Source: Edaphobacillus lindanitolerans
Lineage (GTDB): Bacteria; Bacillota; Bacilli; Bacillales_A; Planococcaceae
Direction of reading: 5' to 3'
Length of the DNA: 64,000 nt
Assembly: GCF_900156305.1 (NCBI RefSeq)
Contig: NZ_FTPL01000001.1
Location: forward strand, 1,178,001-1,242,000
Shown: positions 17,891 to 26,530 of the stretch, piece by piece
Layout: each line of letters starts with the position of its first letter
Numbering within the stretch: position 1 is the stretch's first letter
Program-made: the position numbers and the translations under genes
The notes under the pieces: model-generated
Seen by the model: only the letters and a program-made list of their open reading frames with translations
Database searches by the model: none
Told to the model about the DNA's origin: nothing

Positions 17891-18622
17891 ATGCAGGCAC
17901 TGGAACGGGCAATGAGCGTCGCCGCACTGCTCGCTGACAATGAAAACGGAGGATTGTCCATTTCTGAACTGGCTCAGCGGAGCGGGCTCCCGCTGAGCAC
18001 GATGCACCGGATGCTCAAGTCGATGACCGACGTCCGGCTCGCCGAACAGGATGAAACAACGAAACTTTACCGGCTCGGTCCGCTTTGGATGGAATACGGG
18101 CTGAGAATCTATGATTCGATCGATTACATATCAAAAATCCGGCCTGAACTCGAGCGGCTCGCCCGGGAAGTGAACGAAAGCATTTATCTGAGCCGTCCTT
18201 CCGGCACCGAGGCCGTCGTCATGGAGCGGATTGACAGCGAACACAACCCGATCCGCATCAATGACAAACTCGGGCTCCGCATCCCGATGCATATCGGCGC
18301 GGCAAACAAAGTCATGCTTGCCGCGATGCCGGACGCCGAATCCAGGAAGATCCTCGGACAACTCGTTCCGGAGGAAACCCTTCCGGAATGGATGGAGATG
18401 CTCGGCGGGGTCCGCGATGCGGGATATGCCGAAAGCCACGGCGAGCGGACGCAGGGGACTTCATCCGTTGCGGTGGCGGTCAAGGACGGCCTCGGCTCGC
18501 TGATCGGTGCCGTTTCCATCGGTTTCATCAGCTATGATCTGTCGGATGACCGGTTGCAGTTCCTGGTGGAGAAACTGAAGGAGGCCGGCACCCGGATCGC
18601 AGTGAAACTGGGCGCCGGCTAA
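17891..18622 (+). CDS. IclR-family transcriptional regulator
   Basis: A 243-residue regulator with GGAGG before its ATG. A winged helix-turn-helix covers about residues 1-62 (ALERAMSVAALLADNENGGLSISELAQRSGLPLSTMHRMLKSM), followed by the IclR effector domain (RLGPLWMEYG, ESIYLSRPSGTEAVVMERID, PMHIGAANKVMLAA, ESHGERTQGTSSVAVAVKDG). IclR proteins mostly repress catabolic operons until a small acid or amine binds. It is transcribed away from the DDAH-rocB cluster and shares its control region, so it very likely regulates that cluster. Confidence 0.92.
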   Translation: MQALERAMSVAALLADNENGGLSISELAQRSGLPLSTMHRMLKSMTDVRLAEQDETTKLYRLGPLWMEYGLRIYDSIDYISKIRPELERLAREVNESIYLSRPSGTEAVVMERIDSEHNPIRINDKLGLRIPMHIGAANKVMLAAMPDAESRKILGQLVPEETLPEWMEMLGGVRDAGYAESHGERTQGTSSVAVAVKDGLGSLIGAVSIGFISYDLSDDRLQFLVEKLKEAGTRIAVKLGAG

Positions 18623-18631
18623 AAAGAGAAC

Positions 18632-18660
18632 AAAAAAACCCCGCCGTCGCGGGGTTTTTC
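18632..18660. terminator. bidirectional terminator
   Basis: AAAAACCCCG (18634-18643) pairs with CGGGGTTTTT (18650-18659), separating the convergent iclR and AbgT genes. Confidence 0.88.
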
Positions 18661-18669
18661 CATTACTGC

Positions 18670-20208
18670 TTAATTTGCGTTGTAATAAATCGGCGCGTCC
18701 GGACCGAGCGGGAGTCCGAGAAGCATCCAGACGATGAGGACTGCGCTCCAGACAATGAGGAAGACCATGGAGTACGGGAACATCGTCGAAACGAGTGTAC
18801 CGATGCCCATTTTCTTGTCATACTTCTGTGCGAAGGCGATGATGATCGCAAAGTAGGTCATGAGCGGCGAGATGATGTTCGTCGAAGAATCGGCGACGCG
18901 GTACGCCATCTGCGTGAGCTCCGGCGAATAGCCGAGCTGCATCATGATCGGAACGAAGATCGGGGCCATCATCGCCCATTTGGCGGAGGCGCTTCCGATG
19001 AACAGGTTGATGAATGCCGCGATCAGGATGAACAGCAGGACGAGCGGGATGCCCGTGAGCTTGATGCTCTGCAGGAACTCCGCACCATACACGCCGAGGA
19101 CGAGGCCCATGCCCGATTCGGCGAAGTACGCGACAAACTGTGCCGCAGTGAAGCTGAGCACGATGAACATGCCCATCGACGCCATCGTCTTGCCCATCAT
19201 TTCCGCGACGTCTTTGTCATCCCGGATCACCTTCGTCACTTTCCCGTACACGAGGCCGGGGATGAAGAACAGGATGGCGATAATCGGGACGAGCGAGCTC
19301 ATGAACGGCGAGCGGATGATCGGCATGTCGCCTTCGTCGCCCCGGAGCGGTGCACCCGGGATCAGGACGAGGAGCAGCATGAGGCCGAGTGCGACCAAAG
19401 CCGAAACGAGCGCCCAGACGATGCCTTTCTTCTCGACCGGCGACAGCTTGTCCATGCTTTCGCGGAACTCGCCCTTGTATTCACCGAGCCGCGGCTCGAT
19501 GATCTTCTCGGTCACCCAGGCGCCGGCGAACGTCAGGACGAAGACGGAGATGGCGATGAAGTAATAGTTCATCGCGATGTTCATGCCGCCCGCGTAGGCC
19601 GGGTCGATGATCTCGGCACCGAGAATCGTCAGCTCACCGAGGAGCGCATCCGTTCCCGACAAGAGCAGGTTCGCGCTGAATCCTCCGGAAACCCCGGCGA
19701 ATGCCGCTGCAAGACCCGCAAGCGGATGACGGCCGAGTGCGGCGAAAATCACCGCACCGAGCGGCGGCAGCACCACGTAGCCTGCATCGGATGCGACGGA
19801 CGACATGACGCCCGCGAACACGAGGCCGAGCGTGATGAGCCGCTTCGGCACCGACATGACGAACCCGCGGAGCACTGCGGAGATGAGGCCGGAGCCTTCT
19901 GCCACTCCGATGCCGAGCATCGTCAGAAGCACGACTCCGAGCGGCGCGAAGCCGATGAAGTTGCTGGTCATGCTCGTGAATATGTAATGGATCCCTTCTT
20001 TGTTCAGAAGGTTTTTCACTTCGATCATTTCTCCCGGCTTGCCCGGATGCTCTACCGAGATGCCGAATGACGAAACGATCGCCGAAAGGATCAGCACGAG
20101 AAGTGCGAGGCCGGCAAACAGCGTCACCGGATGCGGGAGCTTGTTCCCGACGGTCTCGATCGAATCGAGGAATTTTTGGAAAAACCCTTTTTTCTTGGTC
20201 GCTTCCAT
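18670..20208 (-). CDS. AbgT-family transporter
   Basis: A 512-residue membrane protein of the AbgT (p-aminobenzoyl-glutamate transporter) family. It has a short basic N-terminus, LDSIETVGNKLPHPVTLFAGLALLVLILS, FTSMTSNFIGFAPLGVVLLTMLGIGVAEGSGL and the C-terminal GSASAKWAMMAPIFVPIMMQLGYSPELTQMAYR, all typical. Members import acyl-glutamates or export antimetabolites. AAGGAG precedes the ATG. It ends convergent with iclR; together with the nearby M20 hydrolase and M14 carboxypeptidases it may serve scavenging of peptides or N-acyl amino acids, which is inference. Confidence 0.9.
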   Translation of the reverse strand: MEATKKKGFFQKFLDSIETVGNKLPHPVTLFAGLALLVLILSAIVSSFGISVEHPGKPGEMIEVKNLLNKEGIHYIFTSMTSNFIGFAPLGVVLLTMLGIGVAEGSGLISAVLRGFVMSVPKRLITLGLVFAGVMSSVASDAGYVVLPPLGAVIFAALGRHPLAGLAAAFAGVSGGFSANLLLSGTDALLGELTILGAEIIDPAYAGGMNIAMNYYFIAISVFVLTFAGAWVTEKIIEPRLGEYKGEFRESMDKLSPVEKKGIVWALVSALVALGLMLLLVLIPGAPLRGDEGDMPIIRSPFMSSLVPIIAILFFIPGLVYGKVTKVIRDDKDVAEMMGKTMASMGMFIVLSFTAAQFVAYFAESGMGLVLGVYGAEFLQSIKLTGIPLVLLFILIAAFINLFIGSASAKWAMMAPIFVPIMMQLGYSPELTQMAYRVADSSTNIISPLMTYFAIIIAFAQKYDKKMGIGTLVSTMFPYSMVFLIVWSAVLIVWMLLGLPLGPDAPIYYNAN

Positions 20209-20250
20209 GTTTTCTCCTTTCTTAGATGACAGTTAAAATTCAGTCTTCTA

Positions 20251-20270
20251 AGTGCCTGGTCATAGGCACT
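20251..20270. promoter_or_regulatory. inverted repeat upstream of the AbgT gene
   Basis: AGTGCCT (20251-20257) and AGGCACT (20264-20270) form a perfect 7-bp inverted repeat 43 bp upstream of the transporter start. It could be an operator or 5'-UTR hairpin; no regulator is identified. Confidence 0.4.
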
Positions 20271-20401
20271 CCGAGTAGTATATCGGACCGTCAGACCGAA
20301 ATGAAGGCGTTTTGATGAAGTGGCAATCTAGAGAAAGGGCCGAATGTTTGGAAGAGGGCAAAGCTGGGACGGGTTGACGAAAATGGCAGTGATTCAACCT
20401 G

Positions 20402-20440
20402 AAAAGGAAGCTCCTGCCTCAGCGGCGGGAGCTTCCTTTT
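20402..20440 (-). terminator. terminator of first M14 gene
   Basis: AAAAGGAAGCTCC (20402-20414) pairs perfectly with GGAGCTTCCTTTT (20428-20440), just beyond the stop codon at 20447. Confidence 0.85.
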
Positions 20441-20446
20441 CTTGAC

Positions 20447-21493
20447 TCATTCTTCTGACTGGCGGCTGGTCTGGGTCGGGAGCTCGTCCCAGAAGGACAC
20501 ATCCTTCGAACGGATGGACCCGTCTGCGATCGCACGGACCGTGGAATCCAGCGTCTCGATCGTCTGCTTGATCAGATAGCCGTTGCTCTTCTGGCCGAGC
20601 ACGTATGAATCGTATTCATGGTCCGACATCCCCCGCATTTCAAAGAGGAGCGTGGAAATGCCATACTCCACCGCGATTCCGTTCCGGCTGATCGTCTCTG
20701 CCGATCCTCCCGGATACTTGCCGAGATGGCCCCAGCCTTTTTTGCTGAGCGTGTCATAGACGACCGCCCCGAGCTGCTTCGACCCTTCCAGCACGGACGG
20801 ATCGACATTCGGCGTCGTCGGATAAAGGATCGAGCCGGACACGAGTTCATCCCCGTTGATCACCCGGTCTGTCCCCTGATGATGGAGGTCGATCATATAG
20901 TCGATGTCATAGGCGGACATGACCCGTTCATGCAGTGCACGGGTTTCCGGCTGGATCTTGGACACATGATCCCGGTTGAGGTCGACGCCGAGCGCATTGT
21001 ACCGGGTGAGATGCCGGTCTCCCGAAGCGACATAATCATCCAGAGGGAAGTCGACATCCCCCATCGCCCCGTCCGGATTCAGCATCGGCACGATGAGGAT
21101 ATTGACGTTGTCCGTCACGCCCTTCATCTTGCCCGTGCCGAGATGCTTGATGAACTCAAGTGCGCCTTCCGTCGTCAGCTGCTCGTTGCCGTGCTGCTGG
21201 GTGAGGAAAAGGATCGTCGGGTTCTCCGGATTTTTCATATATTTCACCAGGTACAGGTCGCGCCCCTTTACGGACTGGCCGATCACTTCGAGTTCCATAT
21301 CCTTCTGCTTGGCGGCCTGCTTCTGCAGGTAGGAAGCCATCTCGCTGTAAGTGCTCAGGATCGATGTGTTGATCGTCTCATTTCCCCCGTAGTTCGGACC
21401 ATTCCCGACCGCCTCTGCCTGAAGCGGGACCAACTGCGTCGCCCCGAGCGTCAATGCGCCCGCAATTGCCATCGTCATCATCGTCTTTTTCAT
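20447..21493 (-). CDS. secreted M14 zinc carboxypeptidase
   Basis: A 348-residue protein with a Sec signal peptide (KKTMMTMAIAGALTLGATQLVPLQAEA). The M14 zinc site is visible as QQHGNEQLTTEGALEF (HxxE) and the distal His in YMIDLHHQGTDRV; the catalytic Glu is in TLLFEMRGMSDHE. Secreted carboxypeptidases of this family trim peptides, including gamma-D-glutamyl or cell-wall peptides in some members. A second, more distant M14 gene lies 450 bp upstream on the same strand. GAGGGGGATG lies before the ATG. Confidence 0.87.
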   Translation of the reverse strand: MKKTMMTMAIAGALTLGATQLVPLQAEAVGNGPNYGGNETINTSILSTYSEMASYLQKQAAKQKDMELEVIGQSVKGRDLYLVKYMKNPENPTILFLTQQHGNEQLTTEGALEFIKHLGTGKMKGVTDNVNILIVPMLNPDGAMGDVDFPLDDYVASGDRHLTRYNALGVDLNRDHVSKIQPETRALHERVMSAYDIDYMIDLHHQGTDRVINGDELVSGSILYPTTPNVDPSVLEGSKQLGAVVYDTLSKKGWGHLGKYPGGSAETISRNGIAVEYGISTLLFEMRGMSDHEYDSYVLGQKSNGYLIKQTIETLDSTVRAIADGSIRSKDVSFWDELPTQTSRQSEE

Positions 21494-21689
21494 CTTTCAT
21501 CCCCCTCTCATCTGATGAGTCTATCGTATCGGTTCAAAGGAAGCGCTTCCATATGCCGGACGACCGAAAAGCAGGACCCGGACAGCGGGCCTTTCGGCAG
21601 TGGCCGGCGGTCCCGGACGGGGACTTTCCTCCGGCAATTGAAGCAGCCGCTGCAAAAAGCCCTTCCATCCGGACAAGAAAAAAGCAAGG

Positions 21690-21720
21690 ACCCGGTCCGC
21701 TTTCCGAACCGGGTACCAAG
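21690..21720 (-). terminator. possible terminator of second M14 gene
   Basis: ACCCGGT and ACCGGGT flank an 11-base loop. On the minus strand the stem is followed by CCTTGCTTTTTTC. It is ~230 bp beyond the stop at 21943, with the repeat array between. Confidence 0.5.
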
Positions 21721-21811
21721 CTGTGTCAATACAATGATTGGCGTGAGTGCGTAAAAGCAAAGCGCTGCGGGCCATCTCCTTAAATGGGGACCGGCCGACC
21801 GGCCTTACCGT

Positions 21812-21907
21812 GAGTGGCCGAAGTTTCGCTTCGGGTGGTCGAAGTTGGCCCGAGTGACCGAAGTTTCCCTTCGTCTGGTCGAAGTTTGACCCCCGAGTGA
21901 CCGAAAG
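21812..21907 (+). repeat. 21-bp array, family B, 5 units
   Basis: GAGTGRYCGAAGTTT-like units begin at 21812, 21833, 21852, 21873 and 21895 (steps 21, 19, 21, 22). The array begins ~36 bp beyond the stop codon of the second M14 gene, which reads on the other strand. Confidence 0.85.
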
Positions 21908-21942
21908 CTTCTCAACTCGTTCCGGACAGTACCTTAAAAATT

Positions 21943-23133
21943 TCAGTCCGCCGGCTGGTAGGCAGTGAGCGGAATGTCTTCGTATGCCTCGGGATCCAGC
22001 TGGTGGACCGAGCCGTCCGCGACCGCGTCAATGATTCCGGTGAGCCCACGCTCGACCGCTTTGACGAGCTGGCCTTTCTTCTTCTGCCCGAATGACTGGG
22101 TCTGGCCCGTCACTTCAAAGAGGACTGTTCCGCTGCCGTTGAGTGCATAGCTTCCGAGCGCCGTGCCCGGGAGGTCCAGCCCCTGCGAATACAGCGTGAT
22201 ATTGTTGAAGACCGAATTGCCCACCGACTGCAGAGCATCATAAGCGGCCACATTCAGCTGTCGTGAGAAGTCATAATTGTATTTGTCCGCGTACTGCGCA
22301 TACTTGGCGCCTTCAGGAGTGGAAGGATGCGGCACGAAATTGCCGGATAGCGACAGAGTGACCTGATCCGATGTCCCTTCCACATAGTAGAGTCCCTGGT
22401 GATGGAGGTCGATGAACACTTCCACTTTGCCGAATTCTTCGGTGAGCGACTTGTACACATCCCGCGAAGTCTGGGCCTCCGGTGTGATGAACCAGCCAGG
22501 GGATGCAGAGTTGCCCGGGAAGTCCTGCGGTCTCGGCACATAGTTGAGATCCGGGTTGAAGTCGCGGTTCACGTCAAAGCCGGGATTTTTCCCGTAATCG
22601 TATTGCTGCTGGATGCCGCGGTCCATGTAATTCCAGGAAGGCCGCGCCCCTGAAAGCTGAGGGAAGTCCTCCACCACTTCCGCCCAGGTCATCGTGTTGC
22701 GCCGCTTGTCCCCTTCGGATGCATCCGGATTCATCATCGGCATGAACACGAATGTCACTTCTTCCCGGAGGGCGCGGGCATACGGAGAGTTCCCGGATAC
22801 GGTCTTGAGGATGTTCAGGATGGCCTCCGTGCCGGTCTTCTCGTTTCCGTGGATTTCGCTCTGGATCAGGATCACCTTGTCCCCTGAGCCGACGCGGACC
22901 GTATAAATATCCCGGCCCTTGTTGGACTGCCCCACCACGTCAAGCGCTACAAGACCCTTGCTGCTGGAGGCAATCTGTCTGAGCTTCTTCGTCATTTCCG
23001 CATAGTCCGTAAAGCCCGAAATCGGGAACTCATGGTGCGACTCCTCTTTTGCCAATGCTTCCCCCGGCACCGCCGGCACCAAAAGACCCGCACATAATGC
23101 GAGCGCCCCCACTCTGCCTGCCCACTTCTTCAT
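21943..23133 (-). CDS. second secreted M14 zinc carboxypeptidase
   Basis: I take the ATG at 23133 (MKKWAGRVGALALCAGLL) with AAGGGGTG upstream; a TTG six codons earlier is less likely. A signal peptide ends near GEALA. The M14 zinc ligands are in IQSEIHGNEKTGTEAIL and VFIDLHHQGLYYVEG; the catalytic Glu lies in TVLFEVTGQTQSFG. At 396 residues it is longer than its neighbour, with an insert around residues 150-200 rich in aromatic and Asn residues (DYGKNPGFDVNRDFNPDLNYV). It probably acts outside the cell on peptides; the substrate is unknown. Confidence 0.86.
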   Translation of the reverse strand: MKKWAGRVGALALCAGLLVPAVPGEALAKEESHHEFPISGFTDYAEMTKKLRQIASSSKGLVALDVVGQSNKGRDIYTVRVGSGDKVILIQSEIHGNEKTGTEAILNILKTVSGNSPYARALREEVTFVFMPMMNPDASEGDKRRNTMTWAEVVEDFPQLSGARPSWNYMDRGIQQQYDYGKNPGFDVNRDFNPDLNYVPRPQDFPGNSASPGWFITPEAQTSRDVYKSLTEEFGKVEVFIDLHHQGLYYVEGTSDQVTLSLSGNFVPHPSTPEGAKYAQYADKYNYDFSRQLNVAAYDALQSVGNSVFNNITLYSQGLDLPGTALGSYALNGSGTVLFEVTGQTQSFGQKKKGQLVKAVERGLTGIIDAVADGSVHQLDPEAYEDIPLTAYQPAD

Positions 23134-23330
23134 ACCCCCACACCCCTTCAATTTGATTGGACTTTCACTGATAGATTAACAGGCAGCGTGAGAACGGACA
23201 ATAGTTGATAGAATATTCAGCCACTTAGTCGCATATCCGCTTTTCGAATGTGGTTCTATCGGTTCAAGCCGGGAAGTGTTTCGTAGGTCGGAATGTATGG
23301 TTCTGAGATTTTTGTGATTGGCAGTCCATG

Positions 23331-23360
23331 AAAAAGACCCCGCTCGCGGCGGGGTCTTTC
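23331..23360 (-). terminator. terminator of uppP
   Basis: AAAGACCCCG pairs with CGGGGTCTTT around a GCTCGCGG-type loop, directly after the uppP stop codon at 23366. Confidence 0.85.
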
Positions 23361-23365
23361 GGCGA

Positions 23366-24196
23366 TCAGAACACGATCCATGCCAGCACGGCCGCCAAAA
23401 CAAGACGGTAGATGGCGAACGGGGTGAGTTTGATCCGGTCGATCAGCTTCAGGAAGAACTTGATCGAAATCAGTGCGAAAATGAAGGCACTCACGAAACC
23501 GACGATGTAGAACGGCAGGTGGGCTGCAGTCATTTCGTCGAAGTTCTTCATGACCGAGACGAGGCTCGCGCCCGCCATGATCGGGACGGCCATGATGAAC
23601 GTGAAGTCGGCAGCTGTTTTATGGTTGAGGCCGAACAGGACACCGCCCGAGATCGTGGCGCCGGAGCGCGAGAAGCCCGGCCAGAGCGACAGGCACTGGA
23701 CAAGCCCGATGGCAAGTGCCTGGCGGTAAGTGATCTGGTCCAGAGACGTGACACGCGGTCTCTTCGGACCGAACTTGTCGGCCGCAATCATGAGGATGGC
23801 ACCGGCGACAAGCGCCCAGATGACGGTCTCCACGCCGAACAGGTGGTCGTCGATGAAGTCCTTGAAGGCGAAACCGATGACAACGGCCGGCAGCATGCCG
23901 ATGATGACATGGAGAAGATTGAACCGCTCGCTCATCTTGCCCTCCGTGACATCCCCCTGATAAAGGCCGATCAGGCTGAACAGGCGCTTCCAGAATACGA
24001 CGACGACCGCCAGAATTGATCCAAGCTGGACGACAATCTTGAATGTGTTGGCCGAATACTTGCCGAGGAACTCCTCGGTCCTCAGCCACATGTCGTCGAC
24101 GATGATCATGTGCCCGGTCGATGAAACCGGTGCAAACTCGGTCATCCCCTCGACGAAGCCGAGAATGAGGGCTTTCAAAAGTTCAAATAAGTCCAT
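23366..24196 (-). CDS. uppP: undecaprenyl-diphosphatase UppP (BacA)
   Basis: A 276-residue integral membrane enzyme that converts undecaprenyl diphosphate to the monophosphate lipid carrier used for peptidoglycan and other wall polymers; overexpression gives bacitracin resistance in known cases. Family signatures are LGFVEGMTEFAPVSSTGHMIIV (the E-rich motif near the start) and the PGFSRSGATISGG motif near residue 170. It begins only 6 bp after the DedA stop codon, with a weak GAAAG site inside dedA, so its translation is probably coupled to DedA. Confidence 0.93.
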   Translation of the reverse strand: MDLFELLKALILGFVEGMTEFAPVSSTGHMIIVDDMWLRTEEFLGKYSANTFKIVVQLGSILAVVVVFWKRLFSLIGLYQGDVTEGKMSERFNLLHVIIGMLPAVVIGFAFKDFIDDHLFGVETVIWALVAGAILMIAADKFGPKRPRVTSLDQITYRQALAIGLVQCLSLWPGFSRSGATISGGVLFGLNHKTAADFTFIMAVPIMAGASLVSVMKNFDEMTAAHLPFYIVGFVSAFIFALISIKFFLKLIDRIKLTPFAIYRLVLAAVLAWIVF

Positions 24197-24202
24197 ATTG
24201 CG

Positions 24203-24814
24203 TTAAGCTCGCTTTCTTCGGAAGTTTAAGTACCAGAGGATGACGGCGACAGCGAGTATTCCAAGGACGACGTAGGCGACCGTTGAATACATGTCCATGT
24301 AGCCGACGATTTCATGCCAGTTTTCTCCGACGGCCGCTCCGAGTGACACGAGGACCGTGTTCCAGAGCAGGCTGCCGGCGGTTGTCAGTACGATGAACAC
24401 ACTTAGGGACATCCGTGACATGCCGGCCGGCAGCGAAATGAGACTCCGGATGAGCGGCACGAGCCGGCAGAAAAACACCGTCCACGGACCGTGCCGGTCA
24501 AACCACGCGTCCGCCTTCCCGATGTCCCCGCGTGACAGTCTCAGCACACCGCCCCAGCGATCGACGACCCGGCCGATCCTGTCGGCGTCGAACACCCGGC
24601 CGATCCCGTACAGGACGAGCGCGCCGGCCACCGACCCAAGCGTCGCCGCGCCGATCACCATCGGCTTCGTAAGCGGCCCGGCCGCCGCCATGAAACCGCC
24701 GAACGTCAAGATGACCTCCGACGGGATCGGCGGAAACACATTCTCCGCCAGGATGAGCAGGAACACGCCGACATAGCCATACTCCGACATGAACTGAATA
24801 ATCCAGTTTTCCAT
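24203..24814 (-). CDS. DedA-family membrane protein
   Basis: A 203-residue DedA (SNARE-associated/VTT) protein with several membrane segments. Typical motifs are the FPPIPSEVILTFGG re-entrant loop near residue 28 and FFCRLVPLIRSLISLPAGMSRMSLSVF near 115, which carries the conserved Arg residues. Some DedA members in Bacillus flip undecaprenyl phosphate back to the inner leaflet. Being directly upstream of uppP fits a lipid-carrier recycling pair. GGAGGAA lies before the ATG. Confidence 0.9.
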   Translation of the reverse strand: MENWIIQFMSEYGYVGVFLLILAENVFPPIPSEVILTFGGFMAAAGPLTKPMVIGAATLGSVAGALVLYGIGRVFDADRIGRVVDRWGGVLRLSRGDIGKADAWFDRHGPWTVFFCRLVPLIRSLISLPAGMSRMSLSVFIVLTTAGSLLWNTVLVSLGAAVGENWHEIVGYMDMYSTVAYVVLGILAVAVILWYLNFRRKRA

Positions 24815-25022
24815 CCGGTTCCTCCGATTTTCTTACCACAGTTTACTAGAAGCAAAGGCCGGGTGCAAACGGCGTTTATGGAAGAAAAACCATGCTCTTT
24901 CTGTTCCAAATCAGGAAAATCCCCAATGCGGCCCGTACCTGCCCGGTTTAATAGACGTGCGGACGAAGGAAAAGTTCGGGGGTTCGTTCACATTGGCCAT
25001 CCGTCCGCTCTCTTTTGCCGGC

Positions 25023-26335
25023 TCAGCGGCCGTCCTCCTGTGGCGCCGTCTCCGAACGGTCAAACCGGATCGTAAACTGGACGACGGTCTTCTCCCCCGC
25101 CTTGGCCTTTGCCGGGATCAGCACTTCATCGAACCGGCGCTCAGCCGGAAAATTGGAGTCGACGAGTTCCCAGTGACGATCATGCACCGAATGGCGGATG
25201 AGGATCTCCGCATCGGTTTCTTTGGCATTCCGGATTTCATAGACGTAGGATTCGACCTCATACCGGCCGGTCTTCGAAGAATCAGCCAACCCCGAATCGA
25301 CCGTGATGTCAAACGCCTGCCCCGTATGGAGACGGACCTTCCCGTCTTTTGCGGTATGGCTGATCCTGTCCTCGCCGATGAACTCCGGGGAGCGGTCCGC
25401 CGCCTGCCGGTATAGCTTCACCCGTCCTTGGGGCAATGGGAAACCTAGTCCGTTTTCCGCACTGTTCCGAAACTCGAGGAACACATCCGGCTTCTGCTTG
25501 TGATAGCCCGCCTCGTAGACGATCTTCCCTCTGGCCCCTTCGGTCTCGATGAGTTTAATCTGCTTTTGCTGCCGGTCTTTCACGGTCACATTGAACGGCA
25601 CCGTATATAGATGGTAGTCCGCAAATGATTCATGTTCCGCATCATCCCGGCCGGTGATGCCTTGTACAGCATGTGCCGGGCCTCGAGGCGATCGGCCCGG
25701 TTGACGGTTCCCGCAACCATGCGCAGCTTCGCATCATCGAACGCCATGCCCGAATCATTGTTCAGCGTCATCCATCCCGTGAGCCTGAAATCCTCTCCGC
25801 CTCCTGTTTCCGCAGGAAGGGAAATCACATAGTCGGTTTCCCACGACAGGCCCCCGGTCAGGTAGCTCACCCGCACACTGCCCCCGCTGCCTTCCGCCGG
25901 GAATGCATGCAAGACGAGTGCCGGACGCAGGATGAGCCCGCCAGGAAGCCCGGGAAGCCGGATCTCGCCCTCCGGATCGAGGACGATCTCACCCGTTTCC
26001 GCGTTTTCCATGACCAGGCCGTTCTGTGCGCCCAAGAGCCTGAACCGGCGGATTTCCCCGCTTTTCCGGTCGGCCACCGACAGTTCAAGGCCGATGTACT
26101 TCTCCAGTAATTTATTCTTGTCCACGAGGTCGTATTCGTAGTTCAGCTCGCGGATCCCGACCCCCTCGATGACGATCGACTCCGTCTCGATCCGCTCCGG
26201 CACATCAAGATAGCGCAGAACCCCGTCCGCCGGGAACGAAGGCAGCTTCCGTTCTTCCCTGACAAGTGCAAACCCGTCGTTGTACACCGTAAGCGTCCGC
26301 GAGATGACATCGTTCCCCGTTATGTCTGCCGGCAT
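25023..26335 (-). pseudogene. DUF4139-type protein gene, frameshifted
   Basis: The gene begins at the ATG at 26335 (MPADITGNDVISRTLTVYNDGFALV) after GGGAGG. The first ~225 codons read in one frame up to NRADRLEARHMLYKAS. After about 25640-25665 the continuation DDAEHESFADYHLYTVPFNVTVKDRQQKQIKL lies in another frame and runs to the stop at 25023. Staying in the first frame gives a stop at 25586. Together they make a protein of ~437 residues with the general order of DUF4139 proteins, which are of unknown function. A one-base loss, sequencing error or programmed shift would all explain it. Confidence 0.75.
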
Positions 26336-26432
26336 GAAGACCCCTCCCTTTCTTGTACATGAATTGTAGCACGGCGGCTGTTGCGGCCCTGGTGCTTTTA
26401 AAGCGCCGGGTTCATTCCGCTCATCGGAACAG

Positions 26433-26461
26433 TTTACTTTCCGGATCAGAGGGGATAGAAT
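26433..26461 (+). promoter_or_regulatory. promoter of mnt operon
   Basis: TTTACT (26433-26438), 17-bp spacer, TAGAAT (26456-26461). The predicted start near 26468 abuts an MntR-type box. Confidence 0.65.
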
Positions 26462-26469
26462 AAGGAAAA

Positions 26470-26490
26470 AGTTGCGCAAGGGAAACTTAT
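26470..26490. promoter_or_regulatory. MntR-type manganese operator
   Basis: The core GCGCAAGGGAAACTT within 26470-26490 closely resembles the known Bacillus MntR box (TTTGC-N3-AGGGAAACTT). It lies just downstream of the promoter -10 box, where bound Mn-MntR would block transcription. Confidence 0.75.
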
Positions 26491-26530
26491 TGGATGCTCT
26501 ACATATACTAAGCGGAAAAAGGGTGATGAC

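Larger units (their letters stand above)
21494..21942. other. 449-bp gap with repeat array and hairpin, no convincing gene
   Basis: Between the two M14 genes I find the short 21-bp array (21812-21907) and the hairpin at 21690-21716. ORFs here are short, overlap on both strands, and have no good ribosome site or recognisable domain. I treat the rest as non-coding. Confidence 0.6.

Noticed and set aside
24863-25075. 70-residue plus-strand frame between dedA and the DUF4139-type gene
   Set aside because: No ribosome site or domain, and it runs into the neighbouring gene in antisense.
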